DNA of 64,000 bases. Source: Streptomyces sp. TLI_105. Lineage in GTDB: Bacteria; Actinomycetota; Actinomycetes; Streptomycetales; Streptomycetaceae. A program made the position numbers and the translations under genes. The DNA is taken from NCBI RefSeq assembly GCF_900105415.1, contig NZ_FNSM01000001.1, positions 1,736,001-1,800,000 on the forward strand, written 5' to 3'. The number at the start of each line of letters is the position of its first letter. Positions within the stretch are counted from its first letter, which is position 1. The notes under the pieces are model-generated. The model had not been told where the DNA came from. It saw only the letters and a list, made by a program, of their open reading frames with translations, and did not search any database. Shown here piece after piece: positions 38,464 to 47,199 of the stretch.

Positions 38464-39093
38464 ATGCGTCGCCGTCGGCGCACCCTCGCGGTGACGGCTC
38501 TCGCCGCTCTGACCCTGGCCGCCTGCGGCTCCGAGCAGCCGGATTCCCAGGGAGAGCGAGGGAGGTCCGTCGATGCCGTCTCGACCAGGGACGATGCGGC
38601 CTTCATCAAGATGCTGGACGAGGTGGCGCGGGAGTGCCCCCCGCCGGGCACGAAGAGGGAGTCGCCGGCCGCCCCGGAGGGCGAGGTGCCGACCGCTCCG
38701 GTGGAGGCGCCGCCCGGCGCCACGGTGAAGCCGCCGCCGGGCGGTGCGGTCGAGCCCATCGCCCCCACGGCGGGCCCGGAGGTGGAGCTGGACGCCCACG
38801 ACCGGTGCGCCGGCGTCCAGCACGAACAGCGCGTGGCCGAGGCGGTCCTGCAGCTCAAGCGGCCCGATCCCGCCCAGGTCAGGAAGACGCTGAACGGCCT
38901 CGGCTACATCGACGAGCGCATCCACGGCCTGAAGCAGTCCGGCGCGGTCACGAAGTTCGTCATCGACCTCCGCGACAAGGGAGGACGCCTGTGCCTGGAC
39001 GGCACGGCCAACGGCGAACTGACGGAGGTCGAGGCTTGCGTCGCACCTACGAACGGACCGTTCGATATTGCAAATCTCCACCGCCAGCCGTGA
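38464..39093 (+). CDS. putative lipoprotein, unknown function
   Basis: A 209-residue exported lipoprotein. A basic n-region and apolar h-region lead to the lipobox LTLAAC with Cys21. The mature part has a Pro-rich linker (residues 80-120) and a C-terminal domain with two Cys pairs (RCAGVQHEQRVAEAVLQLKR; TLNGLGYIDERIHGLKQSGA; GGRLCLDGTANGELTEVEAC). I do not recognise the domain. Upstream in-frame ATGs at 38422 and 38443 would extend the basic region; the start is uncertain. It diverges from the RHS-PLA2 gene. Confidence 0.75.
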   Translation: MRRRRRTLAVTALAALTLAACGSEQPDSQGERGRSVDAVSTRDDAAFIKMLDEVARECPPPGTKRESPAAPEGEVPTAPVEAPPGATVKPPPGGAVEPIAPTAGPEVELDAHDRCAGVQHEQRVAEAVLQLKRPDPAQVRKTLNGLGYIDERIHGLKQSGAVTKFVIDLRDKGGRLCLDGTANGELTEVEACVAPTNGPFDIANLHRQP

Positions 39094-39476
39094 GTTCATT
39101 GTGAACTAGGTCACACGCTTCGTCTCATTCTAGGTGATCGAATAGCGACATCACGTTACCCATGAATGGGAGATAGTGTCCTAAATCGGTGCTGTAGCGG
39201 CGAGTTAGGGGCCGCCGGGTCATTGGAGGTAGTTGTCCACGAAACTTGTCATCAAGATTGCGTCAGCAATCAGACATGTCCGCGGATTACTGGATTCCAC
39301 CGCCGCTCGCTTGCGCCCCCGGAAGCTCGCCGAACGGGCGGACACCTCCGGAGGACCGCCGACACAGCTCCCGCGTCGGCGGTTTCGCCCCTTCGCGCAC
39401 GACCCGGGGCGACGCGTCGGTCCGCAATCGAAGACGCGTTCCCGCGCGTCGGCATCTCCTGTCAGACTCACCGCTC
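39094..39476. other. long 5' region of the inhibitor/glycosidase operon
   Basis: These 383 bases are less GC-rich at the left end and hold a perfect Crp-type palindrome at 39100-39115, but no gene I can support. Frames upstream of the GTG at 39477 lack coding character. The operon's promoter should lie here. Confidence 0.5.
39100..39115. promoter_or_regulatory. Crp-type binding site
   Basis: TGTGA-N6-TCACA, a perfect palindrome that also fits the GTG-N6-GNCAC motif reported for Streptomyces coelicolor Crp. It begins 7 bases after the lipoprotein stop and lies 360 bases upstream of the inhibitor gene. A match in sequence only. Confidence 0.6.
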
Positions 39477-40196
39477 GTGAAGATCAATATTCTGCGGGGC
39501 TCCCTCTTCGTGGGAGCCCTCGCCCTTCTCTGCTCGGTCCTGTTCGCCCTGCCGGCGAACGCCGACTACGAGAACTGCGAGAAGCCGTCCCTCTGCCTCT
39601 ACCAAGGTGCCGGCGGTACCGGCGAAAGCCTGCGGCTTCCGCTGGGCGGCACCGCCACCGTCACCGGGTCGGGCTGGGACGACAAGGCCGTGTCCGTGTA
39701 CAACAACACTCACTTCTGGGGCTGCGTGTACGCGAACACCTACCTCGGCGGCGCCGTGGAGACGATCCCGCCGGGCGCCCGCAGCGATCTGAAGACGCTC
39801 GGTCTGCAGGTGACCTCCCACAAGCTGGCCCCCTCGCAGGGCGCCTGCTTCACGGGGTACGAGCGCTGCGCCGTCGGTCAGCTGTGCATCTTCAAGGAGC
39901 CGAACGGCCGTGGCGGGATGTACGGCACCCCGAACGACCACGCGGGCTACCTCGCCGGGGTCTGGGCGGACAACGTGCGCTCGGTCATCAACCGCACCGA
40001 GAAGACCGCCTGCTTCTTCAACGACCCCTCCTGGGCGGGCGAGTGGACACAGACGGGGCAGCCCGCCGCCAAGGCGTACAAGGTCAACGCCGGAGACGGC
40101 ACGTCGCTCACGGCCCCCTTCGACAAGTCCTTCCAGTCGCACCGGCTCAGGACTCCGGACGCCGACTCCACCACGGACAGGGAATGCCTGTCATGA
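39477..40196 (+). CDS. secreted peptidase inhibitor I36-family protein
   Basis: A 239-residue secreted protein. The signal peptide (VKINILRGSLFVGALALLCS to NADY) is followed by two crystallin-like repeats typical of the I36/SMI family of Streptomyces metalloprotease inhibitors: CEKPSLCLYQGAGGTGESLR with AVSVYNNTHFWGCVYANTY, and CAVGQLCIFKEPNGRGGMYG with VRSVINRTEKTACFFND. Eight or more Cys in the mature part suggest disulphides. The family inhibits secreted proteases or simply caps extracellular Ca-binding folds. The start is GTG 39477, at the signal peptide; the ribosome-binding site is weak. Its stop overlaps the next ATG as ATGA. Confidence 0.88.
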   Translation: MKINILRGSLFVGALALLCSVLFALPANADYENCEKPSLCLYQGAGGTGESLRLPLGGTATVTGSGWDDKAVSVYNNTHFWGCVYANTYLGGAVETIPPGARSDLKTLGLQVTSHKLAPSQGACFTGYERCAVGQLCIFKEPNGRGGMYGTPNDHAGYLAGVWADNVRSVINRTEKTACFFNDPSWAGEWTQTGQPAAKAYKVNAGDGTSLTAPFDKSFQSHRLRTPDADSTTDRECLS

Positions 40197-41737
40197 CACG
40201 CCCCGCATCCCGTCCCTCACACCGCGGCGGCGCGCGTCTGGTGGCCGCCGTCACCGCGCTGAGCTCGGTGTTCCTGTTCACCGGCTCGGGCCCGACGAGC
40301 GCGGCCGAGGAACCGCCGTCCGCCCCCGAGCTGGCGCGCTGGACCGCCCAGACCGCGGACAGCAGGCTGCTCGCGCCCGGTGTGGAGTACTTCCGCTACA
40401 AGGAGACCTCGCCGATCGCGCAGCGCACGTACCCGCGTGAGCTGAACGTCGTCCGGATCGACCCCGCCAAGGGCGCCCTGCGGATCGAGAGCACGTTCGG
40501 CAGGAAGGCCGGGACCGGCGAGACCGTGCGGGAGATGGTGGCCGCCATGCCCGAGACCCCCCTCGCGGCGATCAACGGCGGCTACTTCATGAACGAGGGC
40601 ACCCCGGACACGACGGACGCCGTACCGGAGACCGTCCAGACCTTCGGCGCCACCGTCCGCGACGGGGAGGTGATGGGAGCCTCCTGCGTCCTGGACAGGA
40701 ACCGCCAGAGCGTGGTGCTCCAGTACGGCGTTCCGTACGTCACCCAGCTGGAGACCGACATCAGCGTGACCAGCAGCCTGACGGAGGAGCAGGGCAGGCC
40801 GTACGGCGAGGTCACCCAGCGCGTGGACGACGTCAACCGGAACCCCGGCGGCGCCCTGGGCTGCCCGCGCGACGCCGACGACACCGCCGGCGAACTGGGC
40901 CCGTACAAGGACGCCTACGGCAAGGACCTGGCCGCCTACACGGACCCGACCGAGTTCGTGCTGTTCAACTACTCCTACAAGACGACGACGCCGAAGCCGG
41001 ACGTCAACAAGAACATCACCGCCGACGACCAGGCCGGGTACGAAGTGGTGCTGGACAGCACGACCGGCGCGATCGTCGAGGGCGGTCCGGGCCGGGGCGG
41101 CCGTACGGTCGGCAAGGGCCAGTACGTCCTCCAGGCGATCGGGGACCACCAGGCCGACTGGCTGCGCCAGCAACAACAGAAGAAGGCCACCCTGACGGTC
41201 ACGCAGAAGCTCTGGGACCACCGCTTCGAGGCCGACGGCATCAAGCGGGAGATCCCCCTGGACGAGACGGTGGACGTCGTCGACGGCGGCTCCCTGCTCA
41301 TGCGCGACGGCGTCAACAAGTACGGCAGCACGGGGGCCACGGGTTACGCCCACGGCAGCTGCGCCCGCCTCTACGACGAGAACGGCCTGAGCAAGGAGCT
41401 CACCGCTGCGACTCCCCAGGCCAAGACCGACTTCTGCCGGGACTCCCGCACCGCGCTCGGCGTGGACGACCAGGGCCGCACCCTCCTGGTCACCCTGAGC
41501 GGACCGCGCGACCAGTACTACCCCGACGGCGGGTTCCTCGCGGAGGTCACCGAACCGCTGAAGGCCCTCGGCGTCATGGACGCCCTCAACCAGGACGGCG
41601 GCGGCTCGTCCACGATGCTGCTCGGCAACGGCACGCGTCCGGTGAACGGCCTGACCGACGGTCCGGCTCCCGGCGTCGAGCGCCGGGTCTACGACTCGAT
41701 CTACGTCGGCATCGGCGGCAGCCCGGTCGTGAGCTAG
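40193..41737 (+). CDS. secreted phosphodiester glycosidase (NAGPA-like) family protein
   Basis: A 514-residue exported protein. A signal peptide (ARLVAAVTALSSVFLFTGSG, cleaved near SAA) precedes a NAGPA/phosphodiester-glycosidase domain whose hallmarks are PLAAINGGYFM near residue 123, YVLQAIGDHQADW, and the C-terminal ALNQDGGGSSTMLL with a catalytic-region Asp. Family members remove GlcNAc from phosphodiesters or act on cell-wall polymers; here the substrate is unknown. ATG 40193 overlaps the inhibitor stop (ATGA) and has AGGGA upstream; an ATG three codons earlier lacks proper spacing. The two secreted proteins are clearly coupled. Confidence 0.9.
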   Translation: MTRPASRPSHRGGARLVAAVTALSSVFLFTGSGPTSAAEEPPSAPELARWTAQTADSRLLAPGVEYFRYKETSPIAQRTYPRELNVVRIDPAKGALRIESTFGRKAGTGETVREMVAAMPETPLAAINGGYFMNEGTPDTTDAVPETVQTFGATVRDGEVMGASCVLDRNRQSVVLQYGVPYVTQLETDISVTSSLTEEQGRPYGEVTQRVDDVNRNPGGALGCPRDADDTAGELGPYKDAYGKDLAAYTDPTEFVLFNYSYKTTTPKPDVNKNITADDQAGYEVVLDSTTGAIVEGGPGRGGRTVGKGQYVLQAIGDHQADWLRQQQQKKATLTVTQKLWDHRFEADGIKREIPLDETVDVVDGGSLLMRDGVNKYGSTGATGYAHGSCARLYDENGLSKELTAATPQAKTDFCRDSRTALGVDDQGRTLLVTLSGPRDQYYPDGGFLAEVTEPLKALGVMDALNQDGGGSSTMLLGNGTRPVNGLTDGPAPGVERRVYDSIYVGIGGSPVVS

Positions 41738-41753
41738 ACCGTCACGGCAGTAC

Positions 41754-41795
41754 GGCGAGAGGGCCTCGGCATCAGCCCGCCAAGGCCCTCTCGCC
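41754..41795 (+). terminator. terminator after the glycosidase gene
   Basis: Perfect 13-bp inverted repeat (41754-41766 with 41783-41795), 16-base loop, 17 bases after the stop codon. Confidence 0.85.
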
Positions 41796-41921
41796 GATCC
41801 CGGGCCTCATGCCGTCCGGGGGTTTCTCCACGCGCGCCGCGCGCACGGTTCGCTTCGTCATGTCCGGATGCGACAGAACATGGTCATTGCGGCCCTCGTG
41901 GCGGGGCGAAATGATCGACAC

Positions 41922-42899
41922 ATGCTCCCACCGCACAGAGTCGTCCTCGCGGCCTTCCCCGGCGTCGAACTGCTCAACGTCACCGGTCCGGCCGAGGTGT
42001 TCTCCGTCGCCACGCGGGTCGCCGGCGCCGACCGCCCCGGCTACACCGTCCGCATCGCGACGGCTCAGGGCGAGCCGGTGACCACCTCCAGCGGGGTCCG
42101 GCTGATGGCCGACCTGACCCTGGACGAGGTGAACGGCGACGTGGACACCCTGCTCGTATCGGGCGCCGTCCGCGTGCACGACCACGAGGTGGAGCCGGTA
42201 CTCGATCGCGGGATCATCGACTGGCTGCGCGAAGCGGCCCCCGGTGTCCGCCGGTTGGGGTCCGTCTGCTCGGGCGCGCACCTGCTGGCCGCGGCGGGCC
42301 TGCTGGACGGTCACACCGCCACGACCCACTGGCGGACGGCCGCACGGCTGGCCGCCGACCACCCGCTCGTCACCGTCGATCCGGACCCGATCTTCATCCG
42401 GGAAGGCCGCCTGTGGACCTGCGCCGGCATCGCCTCGGGGATGGACATGGCCCTGGCCATGGTCACCGAGGACCACGGCCCCGAACGCGCCCTGGCCACC
42501 GCCCGGACCATGGTCATGTACGTCAAACGCGCGGGCGGGCAGAGCCAGTTCAGCGCCCCGCTCGCGCCTCCCGCGGCGCCCGGCGACCGGCTGGACGACC
42601 TGCGCATGTGGATCGGTGAGCACCTCACCGAGGACCTCTCCGCCGATGCCCTGGCCGCACGGCTGCACCTGAGCGCGCGCCACTTCTCCCGGCTGTTCCG
42701 CGAGCGCACCGGCACCACCCCGGCCGCGTACGTCGAGTCCGTCCGGCTGGAGGCCGCCCGGCGGCTGCTCCAGGACAGTCCCCACGGCCTGCCCGAGATC
42801 GCCGCCCTCAGCGGCCTGGGTTCCGTGGAGAGCCTGCACCGTTCCTTCCGGCGCCGCCTCGGCACCACCCCCGCCCAGTACCGGCGCCGCTTCCGCTGA
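41922..42899 (+). CDS. GlxA-type AraC-family transcriptional regulator
   Basis: A 325-residue regulator with an N-terminal DJ-1/PfpI-like amidotransferase-fold sensor (residues 5-190; nucleophile-elbow Cys116 in GSVCSGAHLLAAAGLLDG) and a C-terminal AraC double helix-turn-helix (about 225-322: LSADALAARLHLSARHFSRL; then GLPEIAALSGLGSVESLHRS and PAQYRRRF). GlxA-like proteins sense unknown metabolites. ATG 41922 gives the normal N-terminus (MLPPHRVVLAAFPGVELLN); an upstream in-frame ATG at 41880 is possible. The MBL-fold hydrolase follows in the same direction and may be its target or partner. Confidence 0.92.
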   Translation: MLPPHRVVLAAFPGVELLNVTGPAEVFSVATRVAGADRPGYTVRIATAQGEPVTTSSGVRLMADLTLDEVNGDVDTLLVSGAVRVHDHEVEPVLDRGIIDWLREAAPGVRRLGSVCSGAHLLAAAGLLDGHTATTHWRTAARLAADHPLVTVDPDPIFIREGRLWTCAGIASGMDMALAMVTEDHGPERALATARTMVMYVKRAGGQSQFSAPLAPPAAPGDRLDDLRMWIGEHLTEDLSADALAARLHLSARHFSRLFRERTGTTPAAYVESVRLEAARRLLQDSPHGLPEIAALSGLGSVESLHRSFRRRLGTTPAQYRRRFR

Positions 42900-42970
42900 A
42901 CCCCGCCGTACTCCCCCACCGCCCGCGGACCACCGCGCGGCGGAAGTCAGTCATGCCCCAGGAGAGCTCC

Positions 42971-43729
42971 GTGTCCCGAACCAAGGTCGCCCCCCTCCCG
43001 GTCATGGGCCGGCACCACATCAACGCGTACCTGCTGCTGGGCCGCCGCCCCGTCATCGTCGACGCGGGAACGCCCGGCAGCGGCCGGAGGATCTACGAGC
43101 GGATCGCCGCCCACGGGGTGGACCCCACCGACGTGTCGCTGATCGTCATCACCCACGGCCACATCGACCACTTCGGCTCCGCCGCCGAACTCCACCGCCT
43201 GACCGGGGCTCCCGTGGCGGGACACGTCGCCGACCTCGGCCCCTACCGCGCCGGCCGGGCCCGCGAGCCCTACCTGCCCACCGGACCGATGGGCCGCCTC
43301 ATGGCCAGGAACAAGAACCTGCACGTCCAGGTGGAACCCCTCGAACCCGACGTCCTGGTGACCGGCGAGACCGACCTGGAGGACTTCGGGATCACAGGGC
43401 GCATCATGCCCACCCCCGGACACACCGCCGGATCGATCTCCGTCCTCACCGACCAGGGAGACCTCGTCGCCGGCGACCTGGTCGCCAACTCCCTCTTCGG
43501 TCTCGTGCGGGGCCGTCCCGCCAACCCTCCCTTCCACGACGACCCGCTGCACAACCTCGCCAGCCTGCGGAAGATGCTCGCCCTGAACCCCACCAGCCTC
43601 CACGTCGGCCACGGCACCCCGCTGGAACCCGACCGGGTCCGACGCTGGGCCGACCGGGAACACCAGCGGCTGTCCCGCCTCGAAGCAGCCGGGCGGGTCC
43701 CCACCCGCACGGAGAACAGCACGGCCTGA
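42971..43729 (+). CDS. MBL-fold metallohydrolase
   Basis: A 252-residue metallo-beta-lactamase-fold hydrolase. The zinc motif HxHxDH is intact (VITHGHIDHFG, His62 to His67 from the chosen start). Further ligands follow in PTPGHTAGSISV and VAGDLV, and the last His in LHVGHGTPLEP. It resembles the glyoxalase II-like or general thioesterase/lactonase branch; the substrate is unknown. GTG 42971 is preferred because AGGAGAG lies 5 bases upstream; ATG 42953 is the alternative and adds six residues. It follows the GlxA regulator by 71 bases. Confidence 0.9.
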   Translation: MSRTKVAPLPVMGRHHINAYLLLGRRPVIVDAGTPGSGRRIYERIAAHGVDPTDVSLIVITHGHIDHFGSAAELHRLTGAPVAGHVADLGPYRAGRAREPYLPTGPMGRLMARNKNLHVQVEPLEPDVLVTGETDLEDFGITGRIMPTPGHTAGSISVLTDQGDLVAGDLVANSLFGLVRGRPANPPFHDDPLHNLASLRKMLALNPTSLHVGHGTPLEPDRVRRWADREHQRLSRLEAAGRVPTRTENSTA

Positions 43730-43863
43730 CGGCAGGCACAGGGCCCGGGACTTCCCCACGGGAGCGCAGGTTCACGCCGTGCGCCAGGAGGGCCAGGACG
43801 TCGGCCGCCGACTCCCTTGCACGGGCGAGCAGTTCGGGCAGGGCGGGCGGGCCGGGCGGGGGC

Positions 43864-45048
43864 CTACTCCGGGAACAGTCGTTCCAGGGTCCGGGCGAGC
43901 GCCCGGTCGGCGGCCGCGTCGGCCTCGTCGGGCGTGTCGGCGACGCAGATCAGATAGCCGAGACGGTCGTGCGAGGACCGCATCGGGCGGACAGGGATCC
44001 CCGGGGCGGGAAGGGACAGTCGCAGTCGTACCAACCCGGGTGTCTCCGCGCCCGGTTCGAGGTCCGTCGGAGCCTCCGGGGCGGTCGTCTCGCGCGGCGC
44101 ATGGACGAAGCGGATCGCGGCGGCGCGAGCGACGTGCGGGGCCGGCGTGGACGCCGCGCCGGTCGCGTCGAGGAGGGACTCGCGCATCAGGTCGCGGCCG
44201 GTGGCGAGCTGGACCAGTTCCCAGATGCGGTCACCGCCGAGCCGCCGGTTGATCTCGATGACCGCCGGGCCGTCCGCGGTGAGCATGACCTCCACGTGGG
44301 AGGGGCCGTCCAGGTGGCCGACGGACGTGAGGGCGAGGGCGGCCTCGTCCGCCACGGCCGCCCGCTCGGCGGCGGTGAGCCGGGCCGGGACCACATGGCC
44401 CGTCTCCACGAAGTACGGGGCTCCGGTGGTGTGCTTCTCGGTCACGGCCACGACCTCGTGGACGCCCGCCACCGAGCGGACCTCCACGCTGAACTCCCGG
44501 CCCGAGAGCATCTCCTCCGCCAGGAGGGCCCCTTGGTCCGCGGCCGCCGTGTGGGCCCAGGCCGCCGCCAGGTCGCCCGGCTCCTTCAGGGCGTGGACGC
44601 CGGCGCTGCCCGCGCCGGACGCGGGCTTCACCACCACCGGGAGGCCCACCTCCCGGACGAACCCCGCAAGCTCCTCGGGGTCGGCGCAGACCCTGTGCCG
44701 GACGGTGCGGCAGCCGCCCGCCGCCAGCAGGTCGCGTACGGCCGCCTTGTCGTGGCCGAGGCTCGCGGTGGGTCCCGGGACGCAGGGGATGCCGAGGCCC
44801 TCGGCGATCACGGCGACGGCGGGCAGCGACAGCTCGCGGAAGCCGGCCACGGCGTCGAAGGGGTCGGCCGCGTGCAGCTCCGCCGCGCGGCGCAGGGCCT
44901 CGGCCGTGTCGGTGTAGTCGACGGTCGTCTGCCGCTCCGGCCAGGGGCTGTGGGGAGTTCCCGGCGTCTGCAGCAGGGTCACTCGGGCCGGCAGCCCCAT
45001 CAGGCAGTTGGCCAGCTCGGGCCAGGCGCCGACGAGGAGGAGGTGCAT
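43864..45048 (-). CDS. ATP-grasp ligase (second of two in the cluster)
   Basis: A 394-residue ATP-grasp enzyme of the carboxylate-amine ligase type, which couples a carboxylate to an amine through an acyl phosphate. Visible are the N-terminal Rossmann-like domain (MHLLLVGAWPELANCLMG), the ATP-binding lysine loop (LPVVVKPASGAGSAGVHAL), the second ATP lid (LLAEEMLSGREFSVEVRSV), and the metal site (VEVMLTADGPAVIEINRRLG). ATG 45048 has AGGAG 7 bases upstream. It is the last gene of the 43.8-54.3 kb operon, set apart from the HAD gene by a 266-base repeat-filled gap. Such ligases often form dipeptides or amides in small-molecule clusters. Confidence 0.9.
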   Translation of the reverse strand: MHLLLVGAWPELANCLMGLPARVTLLQTPGTPHSPWPERQTTVDYTDTAEALRRAAELHAADPFDAVAGFRELSLPAVAVIAEGLGIPCVPGPTASLGHDKAAVRDLLAAGGCRTVRHRVCADPEELAGFVREVGLPVVVKPASGAGSAGVHALKEPGDLAAAWAHTAAADQGALLAEEMLSGREFSVEVRSVAGVHEVVAVTEKHTTGAPYFVETGHVVPARLTAAERAAVADEAALALTSVGHLDGPSHVEVMLTADGPAVIEINRRLGGDRIWELVQLATGRDLMRESLLDATGAASTPAPHVARAAAIRFVHAPRETTAPEAPTDLEPGAETPGLVRLRLSLPAPGIPVRPMRSSHDRLGYLICVADTPDEADAAADRALARTLERLFPE

Positions 45049-45105
45049 GGTGCGCTCCTGGGAGGAAGGGAGGGAGAGGAAGGGTGAGGGGGCGGGGAGG
45101 TGGCG

Positions 45106-45325
45106 GCGGCCACGTCGCAGTGGGGGGTGGGGAGGCGATGACGGCCGCACCGCATGGGGGGCGGGGTGGTGGTGGCGGCCGTGCCGCACGGTGGGGAGTC
45201 GCGGCGGCCGCGTCGCGCATAAAAGTGGGAAGTCACCGCGGCCGCGTCGCACGTGGTGGGGGTCGCCGCGGCCGCGTCACACGAGAAAGCGGGGCGACCG
45301 TCGCCGCGACCGCGTCACACGAGCG
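45106..45325. repeat. degenerate tandem repeat, about seven units of 30-38 bp
   Basis: The unit core GCGGCCGCGTCGCACG recurs at about 45106, 45140, 45174, 45203, 45238, 45268 and 45306, with G-rich spacers between. The first copy (minus-strand view) includes the stop codon of the HAD gene at 45315, so the array looks like outward duplication of that gene's 3' end. It fills the gap before the ATP-grasp gene. Confidence 0.7.
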
Positions 45326-45998
45326 CGTCGAGCGTGGTGACCACCGCGATGCCCCGGGCCGGCGGTGCCGGTGTCGGGCCCCGGTGGGGGCGGTGGAGCC
45401 AGACCGCGCCGAGGCCGGCTCCGTGGGCGCCGAGCGCGTCGGCGTCCAGGCTGTCGCCGATGTGCACGGTCCTCGCGGCCGGGACGCCCAGTCGGTGGCA
45501 GGCCAGGGCGAAGGCCTCGCGGCGCGGCTTGGCGAGGCCCGTCTCACCGGAGACCGTCACCGCGTCGAGCCACGAGGTCAGGCCCAACTGGTCAATTCTG
45601 CGCCGCTGTTGCGGGCCGTCCGAGTTGGACAGCACGCCGATGCGACGCCCTGACGCACGTACCCGGGTGAGGAACGGGAGCACGTCGGGGTAGAGCCGGA
45701 GCCGGGACTCGACCTCGCGTCTGCGGTGCGCTTCGACGGCGTCGAGCTCCGGCACGTCGGGCACGGGCCGTCCCATCCCGGTGAGCAGGGCGGCCAGCCG
45801 TCGGCGCTCCAGCTCCCGGTAGTCGATGGCACCGGCCGTGAACTGCGGGTAGAGGTGCTCGGTGAGCCTCATCCACTCGGCGAAGTCCGCGTCGGGGCCC
45901 AGGACGTGGGCGAGCGCGGCCGGGCTCGCCCCGCTGAAGTCGATCAGTGTGTCGTCGAGGTCCAGGAGGACGCCCGCGCAGTCCTCAGGCAGTTCCAT
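45315..45998 (-). CDS. HAD-family hydrolase
   Basis: A 227-residue haloacid-dehalogenase-type phosphatase. Motif I is DLDDT (residues 13-17; Asp13 nucleophile, Asp15 acid). Motif II is in IGVLSNSDGPQQ, motif III in GLAKPRREAF, and motif IV in VHIGDSLDADALGAHGAGL. A helical cap lies between motifs I and II. The likely reaction is removal of phosphate from a small metabolite, possibly a phosphorylated intermediate of the cluster product. ATG 45998 with GGGGGAG 6 bases upstream is preferred to GTG 46016. It overlaps the MFS gene end by 14 bases. Confidence 0.92.
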   Translation of the reverse strand: MELPEDCAGVLLDLDDTLIDFSGASPAALAHVLGPDADFAEWMRLTEHLYPQFTAGAIDYRELERRRLAALLTGMGRPVPDVPELDAVEAHRRREVESRLRLYPDVLPFLTRVRASGRRIGVLSNSDGPQQRRRIDQLGLTSWLDAVTVSGETGLAKPRREAFALACHRLGVPAARTVHIGDSLDADALGAHGAGLGAVWLHRPHRGPTPAPPARGIAVVTTLDALV

Positions 45999-47199
45999 GG
46001 GCAGCTCCCCCGACACGCACCGACCGACGCAGCAGCGCGGCCGCGCCCGCCAGGCCGAGGGCCGCGCTGATCAGCCAGAACAGGGTAGTACCCGAGCCGG
46101 GGACGTCGAGCAGCCGGCCCGCGAGCACGCCGGCGGTGACGCCGCCGACCGCCCAGGCGAAGGTGACGTAGCCGAGGTAGGCGCCGGTCTCGCCGGGCGG
46201 CGCCAGCTGGACGGCGACGACGTCCGCGGCGGTGATGAGGGCCAGTTCGCCCACGGTGACCAGGAGCAGCCCCCCGTACAGGCCGGGGCGGCCGGGGGCC
46301 AGGCACACCAGGCTTCCGGCGGACATCGTCAGCGATCCGAGGGACAGCACCTTCAGCCGGGCCGCCAGTGACCAGCCGTCGGCGCGGCGGCCGACGACGC
46401 CGCCGAAGGCGACCACGACCAGGGCGTTCAAGGCGTTGACCACGGCCACGTCGTAGGCGCTCAGGCCCCGCAGTTCGGCTTCCAGGGGCAGTGCCGAGAC
46501 CAGCAGGGAGACGCCGAACCAGAGGGGGACGGTGCTGGCGCAGTAGCCCATGAAGGACCGGTGGCGCAGCGGCGCGAGTACGGCCTTGCCGAAGCGCGCG
46601 CCCGGGTTGGCCTCGTCGGTGATCCGGCGGGTGACCAGGAACCCGGCCACCGTGCTGATCCCGTACGCGCCGGCCGACAGGGCGAGCGGCAGCGCCGGGT
46701 GTCCGGCGCCCGACAGGGCCGCGGCGGCGAGCGGGCCGAACAGCGCGCCGAGGTTGGTCGCGACGTAGAAGCCCGCGAAGGACGACGCCGCGTTGCCCTG
46801 GGCGACCCGGGCGAGCAGCAGTCTGGCTCCGGCGTTGTACGCGGCCCCGCCGAGGCCGTCGACGACGAGGGCGCCGAGCCACAGCGGGAAGCTGGTGCCG
46901 CCTGCGAGGAGCCCGTACGCGATCGTCTCGGCGCACAGGCCGCCGACCAGCATCGGCCGGGCGCCCCACCGGTCGCAGGCGATGCCGAGCGGGATGCTGA
47001 ACGCGCGCCGGAACAGGGCGTGCGTGGCGACGAGCAGTCCCACGTCGGCGGCGCTCATCGTGCCGCTGCGCAGCGCGATCACGCCGAGCATCGGGATGCT
47101 GAGGTAGAAGCCGAGGCTGGTGACCACCCGGGTCGCCGAGATCGTGAACACGGCCCGCCGCATCGGCACGGCGGGGACGGCGGTGGCGGTGGCGGTCAC
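45985..47199 (-). CDS. MFS transporter of the cluster
   Basis: A 404-residue major facilitator with 12 predicted helices (start MRRAVFTISATRVVTSLGFY, motif A-like CDRWGARPMLVGGL, later AAYNAGARLLLARVAQGNAA). It probably exports the cluster's product or imports a precursor. The start is GTG 47199, which overlaps the stop of the upstream gene as GTGA; an ATG lies 12 codons downstream. The HAD gene overlaps its end. Coupling at both ends ties it to the operon. Confidence 0.9.
   Translation of the reverse strand: MTATATAVPAVPMRRAVFTISATRVVTSLGFYLSIPMLGVIALRSGTMSAADVGLLVATHALFRRAFSIPLGIACDRWGARPMLVGGLCAETIAYGLLAGGTSFPLWLGALVVDGLGGAAYNAGARLLLARVAQGNAASSFAGFYVATNLGALFGPLAAAALSGAGHPALPLALSAGAYGISTVAGFLVTRRITDEANPGARFGKAVLAPLRHRSFMGYCASTVPLWFGVSLLVSALPLEAELRGLSAYDVAVVNALNALVVVAFGGVVGRRADGWSLAARLKVLSLGSLTMSAGSLVCLAPGRPGLYGGLLLVTVGELALITAADVVAVQLAPPGETGAYLGYVTFAWAVGGVTAGVLAGRLLDVPGSGTTLFWLISAALGLAGAAALLRRSVRVGGAAHGTA

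Noticed and set aside
42971-43729. MBL protein as a quorum-quenching lactonase
   Set aside because: HxHxDH is shared by many MBL enzymes; nothing specific to lactonases could be identified.
43969-45087. Long plus-strand open frame opposite the second ATP-grasp gene
   Set aside because: It is antisense to a clear family protein; long antisense frames are expected from high third-position GC and the translation has no recognisable domain.
45106-45325. Possible CRISPR array
   Set aside because: Units vary in length and sequence, there are no unique spacers, and no cas genes are present; it is a degenerate tandem repeat.
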